From Micromonospora saelicesensis (GTDB lineage Bacteria; Actinomycetota; Actinomycetes; Mycobacteriales; Micromonosporaceae), in assembly GCF_900091575.1 (NCBI RefSeq), contig NZ_FMCR01000009.1, positions 62,001 to 126,000 on the forward strand: a stretch of 64,000 nucleotides of DNA, read 5' to 3'. Made by a program: the position numbers and the translations under genes. Positions 13,316 to 21,633 of this stretch are shown piece after piece. The first letter of the stretch is position 1; each line of letters opens with the position of its first letter. The notes under the pieces are model-generated. The model was not told the DNA's origin. It did no database searches and was given only the letters and a program-made list of their open reading frames with translations.

Positions 13316-15946
13316 TCAGGGCAGGATCTCGACGTATCCGTCGCTGCCGTGCACGCGGATCCGCTGCCCGTCGCGAATCAGCCGGGTGGCGTCGAGCACG
13401 CTGACGACAGCCGGCAGGCCATACTCCCTCGCGATCACCGCGCCGTGCGTCATCAACCCGCCGACCTCCGTCACCAGCCCGGCGATACCGACGAACAGGG
13501 GCGTCCAGCTCGGGTCCGTGTGGGCGGTGACGAGGATGTCACCGGCTTCGAGGTCGGCCTGCGCCATGTCCAGGATGACGCGGGCGCGTCCTTCGACCGT
13601 CCCGGAGGACACCGGCACACCGGCCAGGGCGCCGGCCGGCACGTCGTCGCGTCGGTACGCCCCGGTGATCGCTTCGCCGTCGGAGGTCAGCACCCGGGGC
13701 GGGGTGAGCGCCTGGTACGACCGGAACGCGTCGCGGCGCTGCCGGATCAGCTCGTCGTCCACCCGGTGCGTGCGCGCGGCCTCGTGGAACTCCTGGAACG
13801 TGAGGTAGAAGACGTCTTCGGTCTCGGTGAGCACCCCGGCGCGCACCAGGCGCTCGGCCTCTGCCAGCAGGGCCTGCTTGTAGATGAAGTAGCGGCTGAT
13901 GATGTCGTACTTCGGGTACTCCCGGTAGCCGGTGAAGGTCCGCACCCGGTCGATCATCCGTGCGGTCTCGTCGGCCTTCTGCTGCCCGTCCGGCAGCGCC
14001 CGCAGGCGCGTCAACACCTCGTGCGCCTGCTGCTGCGCCTGCTGTTGGCCCTGCTCGAAGCGCCGCCGGGCCGCGCCCGGCTCGAAGAGCTTGATGTTGT
14101 CCAGCAGCACGGGCACGAGGGTGCCGGGGCGTTCGCTCCACCGCGGCCTGGTGATGTCGATCTCGCCGACGCAGCGCATGCCGTACCGGTCGAGGTACGC
14201 CTCGATGGCGGCGCGTGCCTCGGCCCCGCCCGCGACCTTCGGCAACTCGTCGAGGAAGTCGTCGTGCGCGACGCCGCCTTGGGCGACGTCCTGGAGGAAC
14301 GCCACCACCTCCGGATACGGACGGATCACGTCGGCGACGTCGAGCAGCGCCAGCCCCATCTCCGACGTGACGTTGCCGGGGGCGGAGAGGGTGAGGGTGT
14401 CCGCGGCGTTCTTCTCACCCAGCCACTCGTGCAGCCGGTCGTTGAGCCACCAGGTGGCCTCCATGCCGGCCATGATCGCCTGCATGTTCAGCGGATCACC
14501 GAGGACCCGCTTGTGCTCCTGGAAGGCCTCCAGCAGGAAGTCGAACAGCGCCGTACCGGTCACCGTCGCGATGTCGCGCCGCAGGGCGGCGATGGACGCC
14601 TCGCTGCGCTCGATCAGCTCGGTGACGATGGCCGGATCGGTCTCGATCGAGGTGGACGCGCCGCCGGTCGTCAGCTGGGCGGGACCGCCGCCCTCCGGGA
14701 GCGTCGGAACGAAGTCCCCGCGGTCGATCAGGGTCTCCAGCGCGTCCCTCATCAGCGGATCGGACTTGCCCGCCATGTTCAGGAAACCGGCGCGGCTCGT
14801 GGGTGAGGCCAGCAGTCGGGTGGCGTCGACGAACAACCTCCCGCCGGCCGCCAGCATCGGGGCGATGGCGGTCAGCTGCCACATCGAGAGCCCCAACGGC
14901 CGCATGGCGTCGGTCATCATCTGCTGGTGACCGACCGAGAGGTAGACGTGGTTCTCCTGGTCATCGGCCGCCGGGATGGGGAACAGCGTGGTGATCGGCC
15001 GGCTCTGCACGATCTGGAAGTCGTCGTCGACCAGGCACCACTCGATGTCCTGCGGGCGGCCGAAGTGCGCCTCGATCCGTCGCCCGAGCCGCACGAGTCG
15101 CACCACCTGCGCCTGCGTCAGCGCCGGCTGCTCCTGCCGCTCCGGGTCGATCACCACTTCCCGTGTGCCGCCGCCGGGCAGCGCGGCGACGGCACGCTGT
15201 TTCGCGGCCACCGTCCCGGCGACGACCTCGCCGTCGCGCACCCTGAAGACGTCCGGGTTCACCAGGCCGGACACCAGGGCCTCGCCGAGGCCGAAGCTGG
15301 CGTCCACTGTCGCGACCTTCCGGTTGCCCGTCACCGGGTCCGCCGTGAACAGGATGCCGGAGGCATCCGGAAAAACCATCTGCTGTACGACGACAGCCAT
15401 CTGAACCGTGCGGTGGTCGATGCCGTTGCGCAGGCGGTAGATGACAGCCCGCTCGGTGAACAGTGACGCCCAGCACCGGCTGACGTGTCGCAGGATCGCC
15501 TCCGGCCCCACCACGTTCAGGTAGGTGTCCTGCTGACCGGCGAAGGACGCCGTGGGCGTGTCCTCCGCCGTCGCGCTGGACCGCACGGCGTAGGCGGCCT
15601 GCTCGCCGAACCGGGCGAGCGCGCCGGTGATCGCGGCGGCCAGGTCGCCCGGAACCAGGGTCTCCTCGACGCTGCGGCGGATCTCCGCGCTGAGCGTGCG
15701 AATCGCCTCCCGGTCGTCCGGGCTCAGGCGCGACAGCTGATCGAGCCGATCGTCGATCGACGGCGTCTGCGCCATGATCCGCCGGAAGGCGGCCGTCGTG
15801 ACGCAGAACCCCGCCGGCACCCGGATGCCGTCGATCCGGGACAGCGCGCCCAAGTGCGCGGCCTTGCCGCCGACGACCGACACCTGCGTCTCGTCGACCT
15901 CTCGAAGATCCAACAGCGGTGCCTGGTCGCCGCGGTCCCTGTCCAT
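13316..15946 (-). CDS. rph: Rifampicin phosphotransferase (rifamycin-inactivating)
   Basis: An 876-residue dikinase-type enzyme that uses ATP to phosphorylate rifamycins and so inactivates them. Three domains are visible: an ATP-grasp domain at about 1-320 (AYAVRSSATAEDTP, then IEWCLVDDDFQIVQSRPITT), a central rifamycin-binding domain (VYLSVGHQQMMTDAMRPLGL, typical of Rph), and a C-terminal swivelling domain with phospho-His834 in EVGGLMTHGAVIAREYG. The length fits the Rph family. ATG 15946 (MDRDRGDQAPLL) was chosen; an in-frame GTG five codons upstream is possible. A rifamycin-associated element lies 73 bp upstream. A generic PEP synthase is less likely, given the element and the middle domain. 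Confidence 0.92.
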   Translation of the reverse strand: MDRDRGDQAPLLDLREVDETQVSVVGGKAAHLGALSRIDGIRVPAGFCVTTAAFRRIMAQTPSIDDRLDQLSRLSPDDREAIRTLSAEIRRSVEETLVPGDLAAAITGALARFGEQAAYAVRSSATAEDTPTASFAGQQDTYLNVVGPEAILRHVSRCWASLFTERAVIYRLRNGIDHRTVQMAVVVQQMVFPDASGILFTADPVTGNRKVATVDASFGLGEALVSGLVNPDVFRVRDGEVVAGTVAAKQRAVAALPGGGTREVVIDPERQEQPALTQAQVVRLVRLGRRIEAHFGRPQDIEWCLVDDDFQIVQSRPITTLFPIPAADDQENHVYLSVGHQQMMTDAMRPLGLSMWQLTAIAPMLAAGGRLFVDATRLLASPTSRAGFLNMAGKSDPLMRDALETLIDRGDFVPTLPEGGGPAQLTTGGASTSIETDPAIVTELIERSEASIAALRRDIATVTGTALFDFLLEAFQEHKRVLGDPLNMQAIMAGMEATWWLNDRLHEWLGEKNAADTLTLSAPGNVTSEMGLALLDVADVIRPYPEVVAFLQDVAQGGVAHDDFLDELPKVAGGAEARAAIEAYLDRYGMRCVGEIDITRPRWSERPGTLVPVLLDNIKLFEPGAARRRFEQGQQQAQQQAHEVLTRLRALPDGQQKADETARMIDRVRTFTGYREYPKYDIISRYFIYKQALLAEAERLVRAGVLTETEDVFYLTFQEFHEAARTHRVDDELIRQRRDAFRSYQALTPPRVLTSDGEAITGAYRRDDVPAGALAGVPVSSGTVEGRARVILDMAQADLEAGDILVTAHTDPSWTPLFVGIAGLVTEVGGLMTHGAVIAREYGLPAVVSVLDATRLIRDGQRIRVHGSDGYVEILP

Positions 15947-16018
15947 CGACAACACACCCACGTCGCGCCCCCGTTACCTCGTTTGTGCTGGTCCGGCCGC
16001 CGATTCTGCGCCACGACC

Positions 16019-16039
16019 GGGGTCTTGCCGCAAGCCCCC
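16019..16039 (-). promoter_or_regulatory. Rifamycin-associated element (RAE) of rph
   Basis: On the minus strand the core CTTGCGGCAAG is flanked by five G bases on the left and ACCCC on the right. This matches, with at most one or two differences, the inverted-repeat element known upstream of rifamycin-inducible genes (rph, arr, rgt, helR) in actinobacteria. It is correctly placed 73 bp upstream of the rph start and on the same strand. It implies induction of the rph-bla transcript by rifamycins. Confidence 0.88.
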
Positions 16040-16115
16040 AGGTGCGGTATACGTTAGAAGTGGCAGGGAGAGTGATCTCCTTGCCGCTTGTTTTTGTCGG
16101 GGTGGCCGGGCTCGT

Positions 16116-16817
16116 TCAGTCGTAGGGGAGTCGGCGCGGCTCGAACCTCAGCCTTCGGCCGAGCTGCCAGGAGGCGGTGGGCCAGGCCGCGACGAAGCCG
16201 GCTATCAGCCCGAGCTGACCAGCGAACCAGAACGTCGGGCTGTCGGGTTGCAGGTGTAGCTCCGGAAAGACCACCCGATGCGCGAGGGTCAGCCACACGA
16301 ACAACGCCACCTCGAACACGGTGATGGTCAGCAGCTCCATCCTGCCGACGCTCGACAGTGCGTGCCAGACCTTCGTCAGGCTGCGACCCGGCCCGGCGAA
16401 GTACCGGAAGAGCATGGCGATCGTCACCGCCGTCAGGTAGTCGCCGGCGTAGGCGACCCACAGCGGGTCCTCGGCCGGGTCGAATCTCACGGCGTACAGG
16501 GCGACCTCGGCGACGATGAACCCGAGAGCGCAGTGCGCGCCGCAGCGGGACACGTGGGTGACGACGATGCCCCGGCGGGGCCGTCGCGGTTGATCCTCCT
16601 GCCGCCGTTGAGAGAACGCCTCGGGCCTGCCCCAGTTCCAGTAGAGGCGGACAGCGGCCGGGCCGATGTAGAGGACGGTCACCAGCCAGACGATCTCCAT
16701 GACCCGGACCGGCTGACGGTTTCCGCGGAGATAGGTGTCGGCCAGCACGACCGCGAAGCTGACGACGCCGACCGCGAGCGAAGCCCACGAGAGCGCTACG
16801 AGCCAGGTTGGTTGCAT
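16116..16817 (-). CDS. DUF4396 family membrane protein
   Basis: A 233-residue protein with five or six membrane helices (for example LSWASLAVGVVSFAVVLA, IVWLVTVLYIGPAAVRLYW and FEVALFVWLTLAHRVVF). The motif THVSRCGAHCALGF, with two Cys and two His, is characteristic of DUF4396 proteins and could bind a metal. ATG 16817 follows GGAAGGGGCGGGG. The protein's role is unknown. The right end of the IS607 element lies about 110 bp upstream, so its native promoter may have been displaced. Confidence 0.75.
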   Translation of the reverse strand: MQPTWLVALSWASLAVGVVSFAVVLADTYLRGNRQPVRVMEIVWLVTVLYIGPAAVRLYWNWGRPEAFSQRRQEDQPRRPRRGIVVTHVSRCGAHCALGFIVAEVALYAVRFDPAEDPLWVAYAGDYLTAVTIAMLFRYFAGPGRSLTKVWHALSSVGRMELLTITVFEVALFVWLTLAHRVVFPELHLQPDSPTFWFAGQLGLIAGFVAAWPTASWQLGRRLRFEPRRLPYD

Positions 16818-16929
16818 CCCCGCCCCTTCCGCCAGCCGAGCGAGTCTTTCATGGCGTACTCGTTCGGATCGGCGGATCGGGCGTTCCCGCGTGCCGGCGC
16901 GGACGGATTCACCCTCCCCGACCCTGCCC

Positions 16930-17120
16930 GGACGGAGGAGTGAACCAGCCGGCCGCTGCACTACTGTGCGAGGGTGACGAGTGCCGTTGCCTCTCTGTGC
17001 GCTCTGGCGAGCGCGCGATTGGCAGTCTCGCCTTGCGGTGAGACGGTCCCGGTCTGACCCGCTGGCGCGGTGCCGGGTTGACGCTTCAATGCCACCAGCC
17101 CCGCGAGCGGGGTCTTGCGG
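16930..17120 (-). ncRNA. Candidate omega RNA at the 3' end of tnpB
   Basis: TnpB nucleases use a guide RNA transcribed from the 3' end of their own gene and the element's right end. The last 70 codons of tnpB, beyond the final RuvC motif, encode no recognisable domain and contain two hairpins: CCCCG/CGGGG at 17099-17112 and GTCTCGCC/GGTGAGAC at 17025-17044. The guide part should lie beyond the element end near 16930. The limits are inferred from family knowledge. Confidence 0.35.
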
Positions 17121-18373
17121 TCGGCTCCACGTCCAGGCGCCGGGCCACTCCCGGCGGTTGTTGCGTCAGCCGCGAGCGCGGCCAGGTTGCAGGCGGCGTT
17201 GAGGTCCCGGTCGAGGACCAGGCCACACGATTCGCACTGGTATTCACGCTCGGACAGGGCGAGTTTGGTTTTCACCGCGCCGCAGCCCGAGCACGTCTTG
17301 GAGGAGGGATACCAGCGGTCGGCCAGGATCAGCCGGCCGCCGTTCCACCCGGTCTTGTAGGTCAGTTGCCGGCGGATCTCGGCGAACCCGGCGTCGGCGA
17401 TGTGCCGGGCCAGCTTGCGGTTGCGCAGCATCCCGGTGACGTTGAGGTCTTCGATTACGACCGTGCCGTATTCGCGGGTCAGCCGGGTGGTGAGCTTGTG
17501 CAGTGCGTCGCGGCGCAGGTTCGCCACCCGGGCATGCGCCCGGCCGAGCCGGGCTGCCGCTCGCTCCCACCGCTTCGAGGCGCGTCGGCCGGTGCGCCGG
17601 TCCGGGCCGGTTTTGCGCGCCAGCGCCCGACCGAGCGCCCGCATCCGCTGCTGCGCGGTCGTCAGGTATCGCGGGTTGTCGATCAGCTCGCCGGTTGACA
17701 GCACCGCTAGGTGCCTTATGCCGACGTCGACGCCGAGCACCGCGCCCGGCCGGGCGGGTAGCCGCTCGGGGCGCTCGACCTGAACGCAGAAAGCGACGTG
17801 CCACCGGCCGCCGTCACGTCGCACGCAGGCGGACATGATTCGGGCGGTGCCGTTGTCGATGCGGCGGGCGAGCTTGCGGGCGGACTCATGCAGCTTCAGC
17901 CGGCCCAGCCGGGGCAGCACCACATGCTTGCGGTCGGACTCGACCCGGATCGTCCCGGTGGTGAACCGCACGGACGCGATGGTGCGGCGGCGGGACTTGA
18001 ACCCCGGGAACCCGACCGGCCGGCCGGCGCGCTTACCCGAGCGCGAGTCGGCCCAGTTCTTCAACGCGCGAGCGAGGGCGTCGAGGCCGGTGTTGAACGC
18101 CTCCTTCGAGCACTCCCGCCACCACGGCGCGACGTCGGGCTTGGCGACGTTCCACGCCTTACGCAGCGCGGGCAGCGTCCACGACAACGTCGGGGTCAGC
18201 ATCTCCTCCGACACGCCGTAGGTGCGTTCAGCGGCCCGCTGATCCATGACCGCCTTGACCCTGGCCAACGCCCAGTTGTGGGCCACCCGGGCCGCCCCGG
18301 CGTGCGCCAACACGTCACGTTCCTGCCCCGGGGTGAGGTCGAGGGCGAACCGGTACGCCTGGATCGTCTTCAC
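16961..18373 (-). CDS. tnpB: TnpB family RNA-guided nuclease/transposon protein
   Basis: A 470-residue IS607/IS605 OrfB protein. The RuvC-like catalytic residues are all present: Asp216 in VLGVDVGIRHLA, Glu308 in TVVIEDLNVTG, and Asp388/390 in LDRDLNAACNL. A zinc ribbon lies between the last two (CSGCG 361-365, CESCG 380-384). The N-terminal domain contains the expected Tyr/Trp-rich and Arg-rich segments. A non-conserved 70-residue tail overlaps the presumed omega RNA. GTG 18373 overlaps the TGA of the recombinase gene, so the two are translationally coupled. In cells, TnpB helps the element persist by RNA-guided cutting of empty sites. Confidence 0.93.
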   Translation of the reverse strand: MKTIQAYRFALDLTPGQERDVLAHAGAARVAHNWALARVKAVMDQRAAERTYGVSEEMLTPTLSWTLPALRKAWNVAKPDVAPWWRECSKEAFNTGLDALARALKNWADSRSGKRAGRPVGFPGFKSRRRTIASVRFTTGTIRVESDRKHVVLPRLGRLKLHESARKLARRIDNGTARIMSACVRRDGGRWHVAFCVQVERPERLPARPGAVLGVDVGIRHLAVLSTGELIDNPRYLTTAQQRMRALGRALARKTGPDRRTGRRASKRWERAAARLGRAHARVANLRRDALHKLTTRLTREYGTVVIEDLNVTGMLRNRKLARHIADAGFAEIRRQLTYKTGWNGGRLILADRWYPSSKTCSGCGAVKTKLALSEREYQCESCGLVLDRDLNAACNLAALAADATTAGSGPAPGRGADRKTPLAGLVALKRQPGTAPAGQTGTVSPQGETANRALARAHREATALVTLAQ

Positions 18374-18960
18374 GCCCGGTCCTCGGTGGCGGCCTCGACC
18401 GCGCGCCGGGCACGGTTCGCGGCGGCGCGGCGGCCGTACAGGCGGGCGCACAGCGACGTCAAAATCTCGGTGACGTCACGCACGAGATCGTCGTCCACCT
18501 CAGCCGGGTCGACCACCAGGAGACGGCGGCCCTGCGCGGCAAGGGCGGCCTCGACGTACTCGGCGCCGAAACGGGCGAAACGGTCCCTGTGCTCGACCAC
18601 GATCGTCGACACGCCCGGGTCGCGCAGCAACGCGACGAACTTCTCGCGGTGCCCGTTGAACGCCGAACCGACCTCGGTCACCACCCGGTCCACAGCCAGG
18701 CGCCGCCCGGTCGCCCACACGGTGACCCGGGCGACCTGCCGGTCCAGGTCCGGCTTCTGCTCGGCCGACGACACGCACGCGTACACGACGGTCTGCCCGG
18801 CCTCGCAGGTCGCACCGGTCAACGGTTCACCGACCATGATCAACCGACCGAGTCGATACGCCGGAACAGGCAACGTCCCCGACTCGTAACGCCGCCGTGC
18901 AGTCGCGTACGAGATGCCAGTAGCCGCCGCCCACTCCTTCAAATTCAAGCCACCCACCAT
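18370..18960 (-). CDS. tnpA: IS607 family serine recombinase
   Basis: A 196-residue transposase. Residues 5-50 are a MerR-like helix-turn-helix (LNLKEWAAATGISYATARRR), and residues 60-185 are the serine recombinase catalytic domain with the nucleophile region VVYACVSSAEQKPDLDRQ. The conserved Arg pair appears in VVEHRDRFARFGAEY. I chose ATG 18960; a TTG two codons before it and later starts are possible. It has a 4-bp overlap with tnpB. It catalyses insertion of the element without target duplications. Confidence 0.88.
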   Translation of the reverse strand: MVGGLNLKEWAAATGISYATARRRYESGTLPVPAYRLGRLIMVGEPLTGATCEAGQTVVYACVSSAEQKPDLDRQVARVTVWATGRRLAVDRVVTEVGSAFNGHREKFVALLRDPGVSTIVVEHRDRFARFGAEYVEAALAAQGRRLLVVDPAEVDDDLVRDVTEILTSLCARLYGRRAAANRARRAVEAATEDRA

Positions 18961-19064
18961 AGACAACTAGTGAGCATTAGTAACGACCCATGGGTTAGCA
19001 GCAGTCAACCCCTTGCGAAGCGGAAGCGCGCGTCGGTCCGATCGGCGCGCTGCTCAGCCGACTC

Positions 19065-19469
19065 GTGTTCCTCGGCATCTGCCTGCCCGGACCGGTCCTG
19101 CTCGTCACCGCCGTGACGCTGGACCCACCACGATCCTCCAGCGACTTCTGGGGTCTGCTGGTCGGTGGCGTCCTGGCGACAGCCATCGGTGTCGGGTTCG
19201 GCGTCTTCGGTTGGCGGGTGGTGGGCCGCTCGCGCGGTGACGCGCGTCGGCTGGCCGCTGCTGGCGTCGCCGCGACAGCGGAGATTCTCGCGGTGGCGAA
19301 CCACCTGGACGGCGAAAATCCCGGGCTGGAGCTCCGCCTGCGGATCAGTGGGCCGGGGTTCACCCCGTTCGAGGCGGACACGATCCGCACGGACGATCCG
19401 GCGCTCGTGCCGGGCGCGGTGCTGGCGGCGGTGGTGGACCCCGCCGACCGTCTCTTCTTGATCATCTAA
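19065..19469 (+). CDS. Hypothetical membrane protein, possibly 5'-truncated by IS607
   Basis: A 134-residue reading with two N-terminal hydrophobic segments (FLGICLPGPVLLVTAVTL and FWGLLVGGVLATAIGVGFGV) and a soluble C-terminal domain (GVAATAEILAVANHL...LELRLRISGPGF). The frame stays open upstream to a TAG at 18996. No good start codon or ribosome site is visible: GTG 19065 falls inside the first hydrophobic segment. Since the IS607 element ends close by, the 5' end may have been removed or replaced. The family is not recognised. Confidence 0.5.
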   Translation: MFLGICLPGPVLLVTAVTLDPPRSSSDFWGLLVGGVLATAIGVGFGVFGWRVVGRSRGDARRLAAAGVAATAEILAVANHLDGENPGLELRLRISGPGFTPFEADTIRTDDPALVPGAVLAAVVDPADRLFLII

Positions 19470-19568
19470 CTTCTCCTCGCGCCCGCCGGATTCCATCTCG
19501 ATCGTGACAACCACGGATCGTGATTCGCGGGGTCGAAGAGGCGTCGCCGCGCTGGCACACTCTCGGCC

Positions 19569-20315
19569 ATGGTCGACTGGTATTCGCGGGCCGAAGTGGA
19601 CGGCGACGTCGTCCGGATCTCGGAGCCGCACGTCAACGAGCTGCTGTCGGCGAACTTCTGGTGGTTGCGGGGTGACGATCGGGACATCGTGATCGACGCC
19701 GGGCTCGGTGTCGTCGCCCTGCGGGAGGCGATTCCGGGCCTGTTCGAGCGCGATCCGCTGGTCGTGCTCACCCACGCGCACCTGGATCACGTCGGTGGGG
19801 CGTCGGAGTTCGGGGACCGGGCCGCCCACCCCGCCGAGGCGGGGATCTTGGCGGCGGGCGTACCGGCGAGCCTGTACGGCGCGGAACTCTTCGACAAGCT
19901 GGGCATCGACGCCGCCGGGGAAGCCGTCCCGGAGCTCATGATCGATGTCCTGCCCGATCCCGATTACGACCCGGCTGCCTACCGCGTCGCACCCATGACC
20001 CTGCGCCGCCTGCTCGACGACGGCGACCGGGTAGACCTGGGCGGGCTGGTGCTGACCGTGCTGCACCTTCCCGGCCATACGCCGGGGAGCATCGCCCTCC
20101 TGGAGGAACACACCGGGACCCTGTACTCGGGCGACATCATCTACGAGGGCGCCCTGATCGACGATCTGCCGAACTCCGACGTGACCGCGTACCGGCGAAG
20201 CATGGAGTTTCTCGTCGACCTCGACGTGTCCGTCGTCCATCCCGGCCACGGGGACAGCTTCGACCGGACGCGCCTTCGCCAGTTGGCCGAGACCTACCTG
20301 CGCAGGACGGCGTAG
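19569..20315 (+). CDS. MBL-fold metallo-hydrolase
   Basis: A 248-residue metallo-beta-lactamase superfamily hydrolase. The metal-binding signature THAHLDHVGG is at about residues 65-74, a further His lies in LHLPGHTPGSIALL, an Asp in LYSGDIIYEG, and the last His in VVHPGHGDSF. All zinc ligands of the two-metal site are present. No signal peptide is seen, so it is cytoplasmic. The substrate (thioester, lactone or phosphodiester) cannot be told. It is close in layout to small MBL hydrolases that act as quorum-quenching or glyoxalase-like enzymes. Confidence 0.85.
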   Translation: MVDWYSRAEVDGDVVRISEPHVNELLSANFWWLRGDDRDIVIDAGLGVVALREAIPGLFERDPLVVLTHAHLDHVGGASEFGDRAAHPAEAGILAAGVPASLYGAELFDKLGIDAAGEAVPELMIDVLPDPDYDPAAYRVAPMTLRRLLDDGDRVDLGGLVLTVLHLPGHTPGSIALLEEHTGTLYSGDIIYEGALIDDLPNSDVTAYRRSMEFLVDLDVSVVHPGHGDSFDRTRLRQLAETYLRRTA

Positions 20316-20511
20316 GGCCGCCCTGCCGATCTTGACGGCACCTGTTGTGGTCGGACTGGCCAGCAGCCGCGGTGCCCAACTGTTTGGGACGGCCAGGGTG
20401 CTTGCACCGGAGCATCCGGACCGCGCGCACTACTGGGCAGGGGTTCGCGCCACGCCAGTTCTGGCGTCGCTCTGCCAATGACGAAAGCTGACCTATTGCA
20501 TAATTCGCCTC
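20316..20511. other. Intergenic region with a short palindrome
   Basis: No gene is seen. A near-perfect dyad ACGCCAG/CTGGCGT with a 2-base centre lies at 20452-20467, and the promoter of the TMEM175-like gene follows. The dyad could be an operator, but nothing else supports that. Confidence 0.3.
20478..20504 (+). promoter_or_regulatory. Probable promoter giving a leaderless TMEM175-like mRNA
   Basis: CATAAT at 20499-20504 is a good -10 box, and ATGACG at 20478-20483 resembles a -35 box. The expected start of transcription, about 7 bases after the -10, falls at the GTG start codon (20512). No ribosome site precedes the gene, so a leaderless transcript is likely. Confidence 0.4.
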
Positions 20512-21162
20512 GTGCCTCCCAAAAGGGAAACTTCACGGCTGACCCGTAGCCCGGGCCGCTTGCTGGCCTTCAGCGACGGTGTCTTCGCGATCGCCGTGAC
20601 GCTCCTCGTGCTGGAGATCCAACCGCCCCACGACTTCGGGCGCCTCGTCCAGGGGCTCGGTGCGCTGTGGCCGTCGTACCTGGCGTACACGCTGAGCTTC
20701 CTGCTCATCGGGCAGGTGTGGGTGAATCACCACGTCATGTTCGACCGCGTCCGGCACGTCGACCGAGGGGTCCTGTTCCTCAACACGTTGCTCCTGATGG
20801 TCATCGCGTTCCTGCCGTTCTCCACGTCACTGCTCGCCGAGGCGCTGCGCGCGGAGCAGGGGCTGCGTGCGTCGGTCGTCGTCTACGGCGGCACACTGTG
20901 GACGGCGGCGGCCCTCTTCAACATCGTGTGGGCGCAGCTCCGCCGGGCCAAACTGCTGGACCCCGGCCTCGGTCCCGTCGGCGCGCGAGCCATCGGCCGC
21001 CGGTTCGCGCTCGCGCTGGTCTGGATCGGCTCCGGCATCCTCGTCGGCGCGTTCGTGCCGATCGCCGGTGTGGCCATCATCGCCGCGTTCCTGCCCGCCT
21101 ACTACCTGCCCATCCGCGGCGAGTACGGCGAGAACGACACCGCCGAGCAACCGGCCGACTAA
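20512..21162 (+). CDS. TMEM175-family (DUF1211) potassium channel
   Basis: A 216-residue membrane protein. The family signature FSDGVFAIAVTLLVLEI lies in the first membrane helix (residues 19-35). Further helices follow at about 50-70 (LAYTLSFLLIGQVWVNHHV), 82-102, 120-140, 160-180 and 180-197. Bacterial TMEM175 proteins form tetrameric K+-selective channels. The length and six-helix layout are normal. GTG 20512 was chosen; it lacks a ribosome site but sits at the predicted transcription start. Confidence 0.88.
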   Translation: MPPKRETSRLTRSPGRLLAFSDGVFAIAVTLLVLEIQPPHDFGRLVQGLGALWPSYLAYTLSFLLIGQVWVNHHVMFDRVRHVDRGVLFLNTLLLMVIAFLPFSTSLLAEALRAEQGLRASVVVYGGTLWTAAALFNIVWAQLRRAKLLDPGLGPVGARAIGRRFALALVWIGSGILVGAFVPIAGVAIIAAFLPAYYLPIRGEYGENDTAEQPAD

Positions 21163-21176
21163 CTAGAGTCGGTGGA

Positions 21177-21620
21177 ATGCGGATCCGGATCGACGGCAGC
21201 GATCTCCCAGGTCGGCGTCCCGGTGCGGAGGCCGACGCGCTGCGGCGGGGCAACGTGCACGTCGCGGTTCAGCGCAAGGCCGAGGTGGTCGATCAGGTGC
21301 CGGCCGACGCGGCAAGCGCCACCTGGTCCTTCGAGGTGTCCAGCCGCGAGATCGACGGAGCGATCGACGTCGGTGGCCCCTGGGTGCACGGCCGCCCCGG
21401 GGCGCGGTTTCTCTATCTGAGCTGGGGCGCGGTGACCCAGGACGGCTTCGCGATGTTCCGACGAGCCAAGTTGATGTTCACCGACGTGCCGACCGAACTG
21501 CTGCGCGCCGCCCACGAGGGCAACGGAACGCTGGTCGGCCGGCTCGGGTTGACCGATGCCGCCGGTGGGCCGATCTGCGCTCGGGTGCACCCGCCCGCCA
21601 TCGCCTGGGCGGTGGAGTGA
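21177..21620 (+). CDS. DUF5990 family protein
   Basis: A 147-residue soluble protein beginning MRIRIDGSDLPGRRPG. It shows the DUF5990 pattern: NVHVAVQRKAEVV, then TWSFEVSSREIDGAIDVGGP, then VHGRPGARFLYLSWG and MFRRAKLMFTDVP. The role is unknown. The gene follows the TMEM175-like gene by 14 bp on the same strand and is probably cotranscribed. It is convergent with the winged-helix gene. Confidence 0.78.
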   Translation: MRIRIDGSDLPGRRPGAEADALRRGNVHVAVQRKAEVVDQVPADAASATWSFEVSSREIDGAIDVGGPWVHGRPGARFLYLSWGAVTQDGFAMFRRAKLMFTDVPTELLRAAHEGNGTLVGRLGLTDAAGGPICARVHPPAIAWAVE

Positions 21621-21633
21621 GTGCTGTCGAGGG

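Larger units (their letters stand above)
16930..19000 (-). mobile_element. IS607-type element (serine recombinase + TnpB)
   Basis: Two overlapping genes on the minus strand, a MerR-like HTH serine recombinase and a TnpB nuclease, are the hallmark IS607 layout. Such elements lack terminal inverted repeats, so the ends are estimates: the right end just beyond the tnpB stop and the left end near 18,980. It is inserted between two genes that now point away from it. Both enzymes look intact. Confidence 0.75.

Noticed and set aside
11853..13808. 651-codon plus-strand frame over the HxlR, beta-lactamase and rph genes
   Set aside because: Composition is that of a shadow frame, and it overlaps three clear genes.
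13349..14806. 485-codon plus-strand frame inside rph
   Set aside because: Antisense to the phosphotransferase, with low-complexity repeats of Gln, His and Val and no motif.
16090..16120. Third copy of the dispersed hairpin repeat
   Set aside because: Only about 15 bases match (GTCGGGGTG), with no hairpin or flanking homology.
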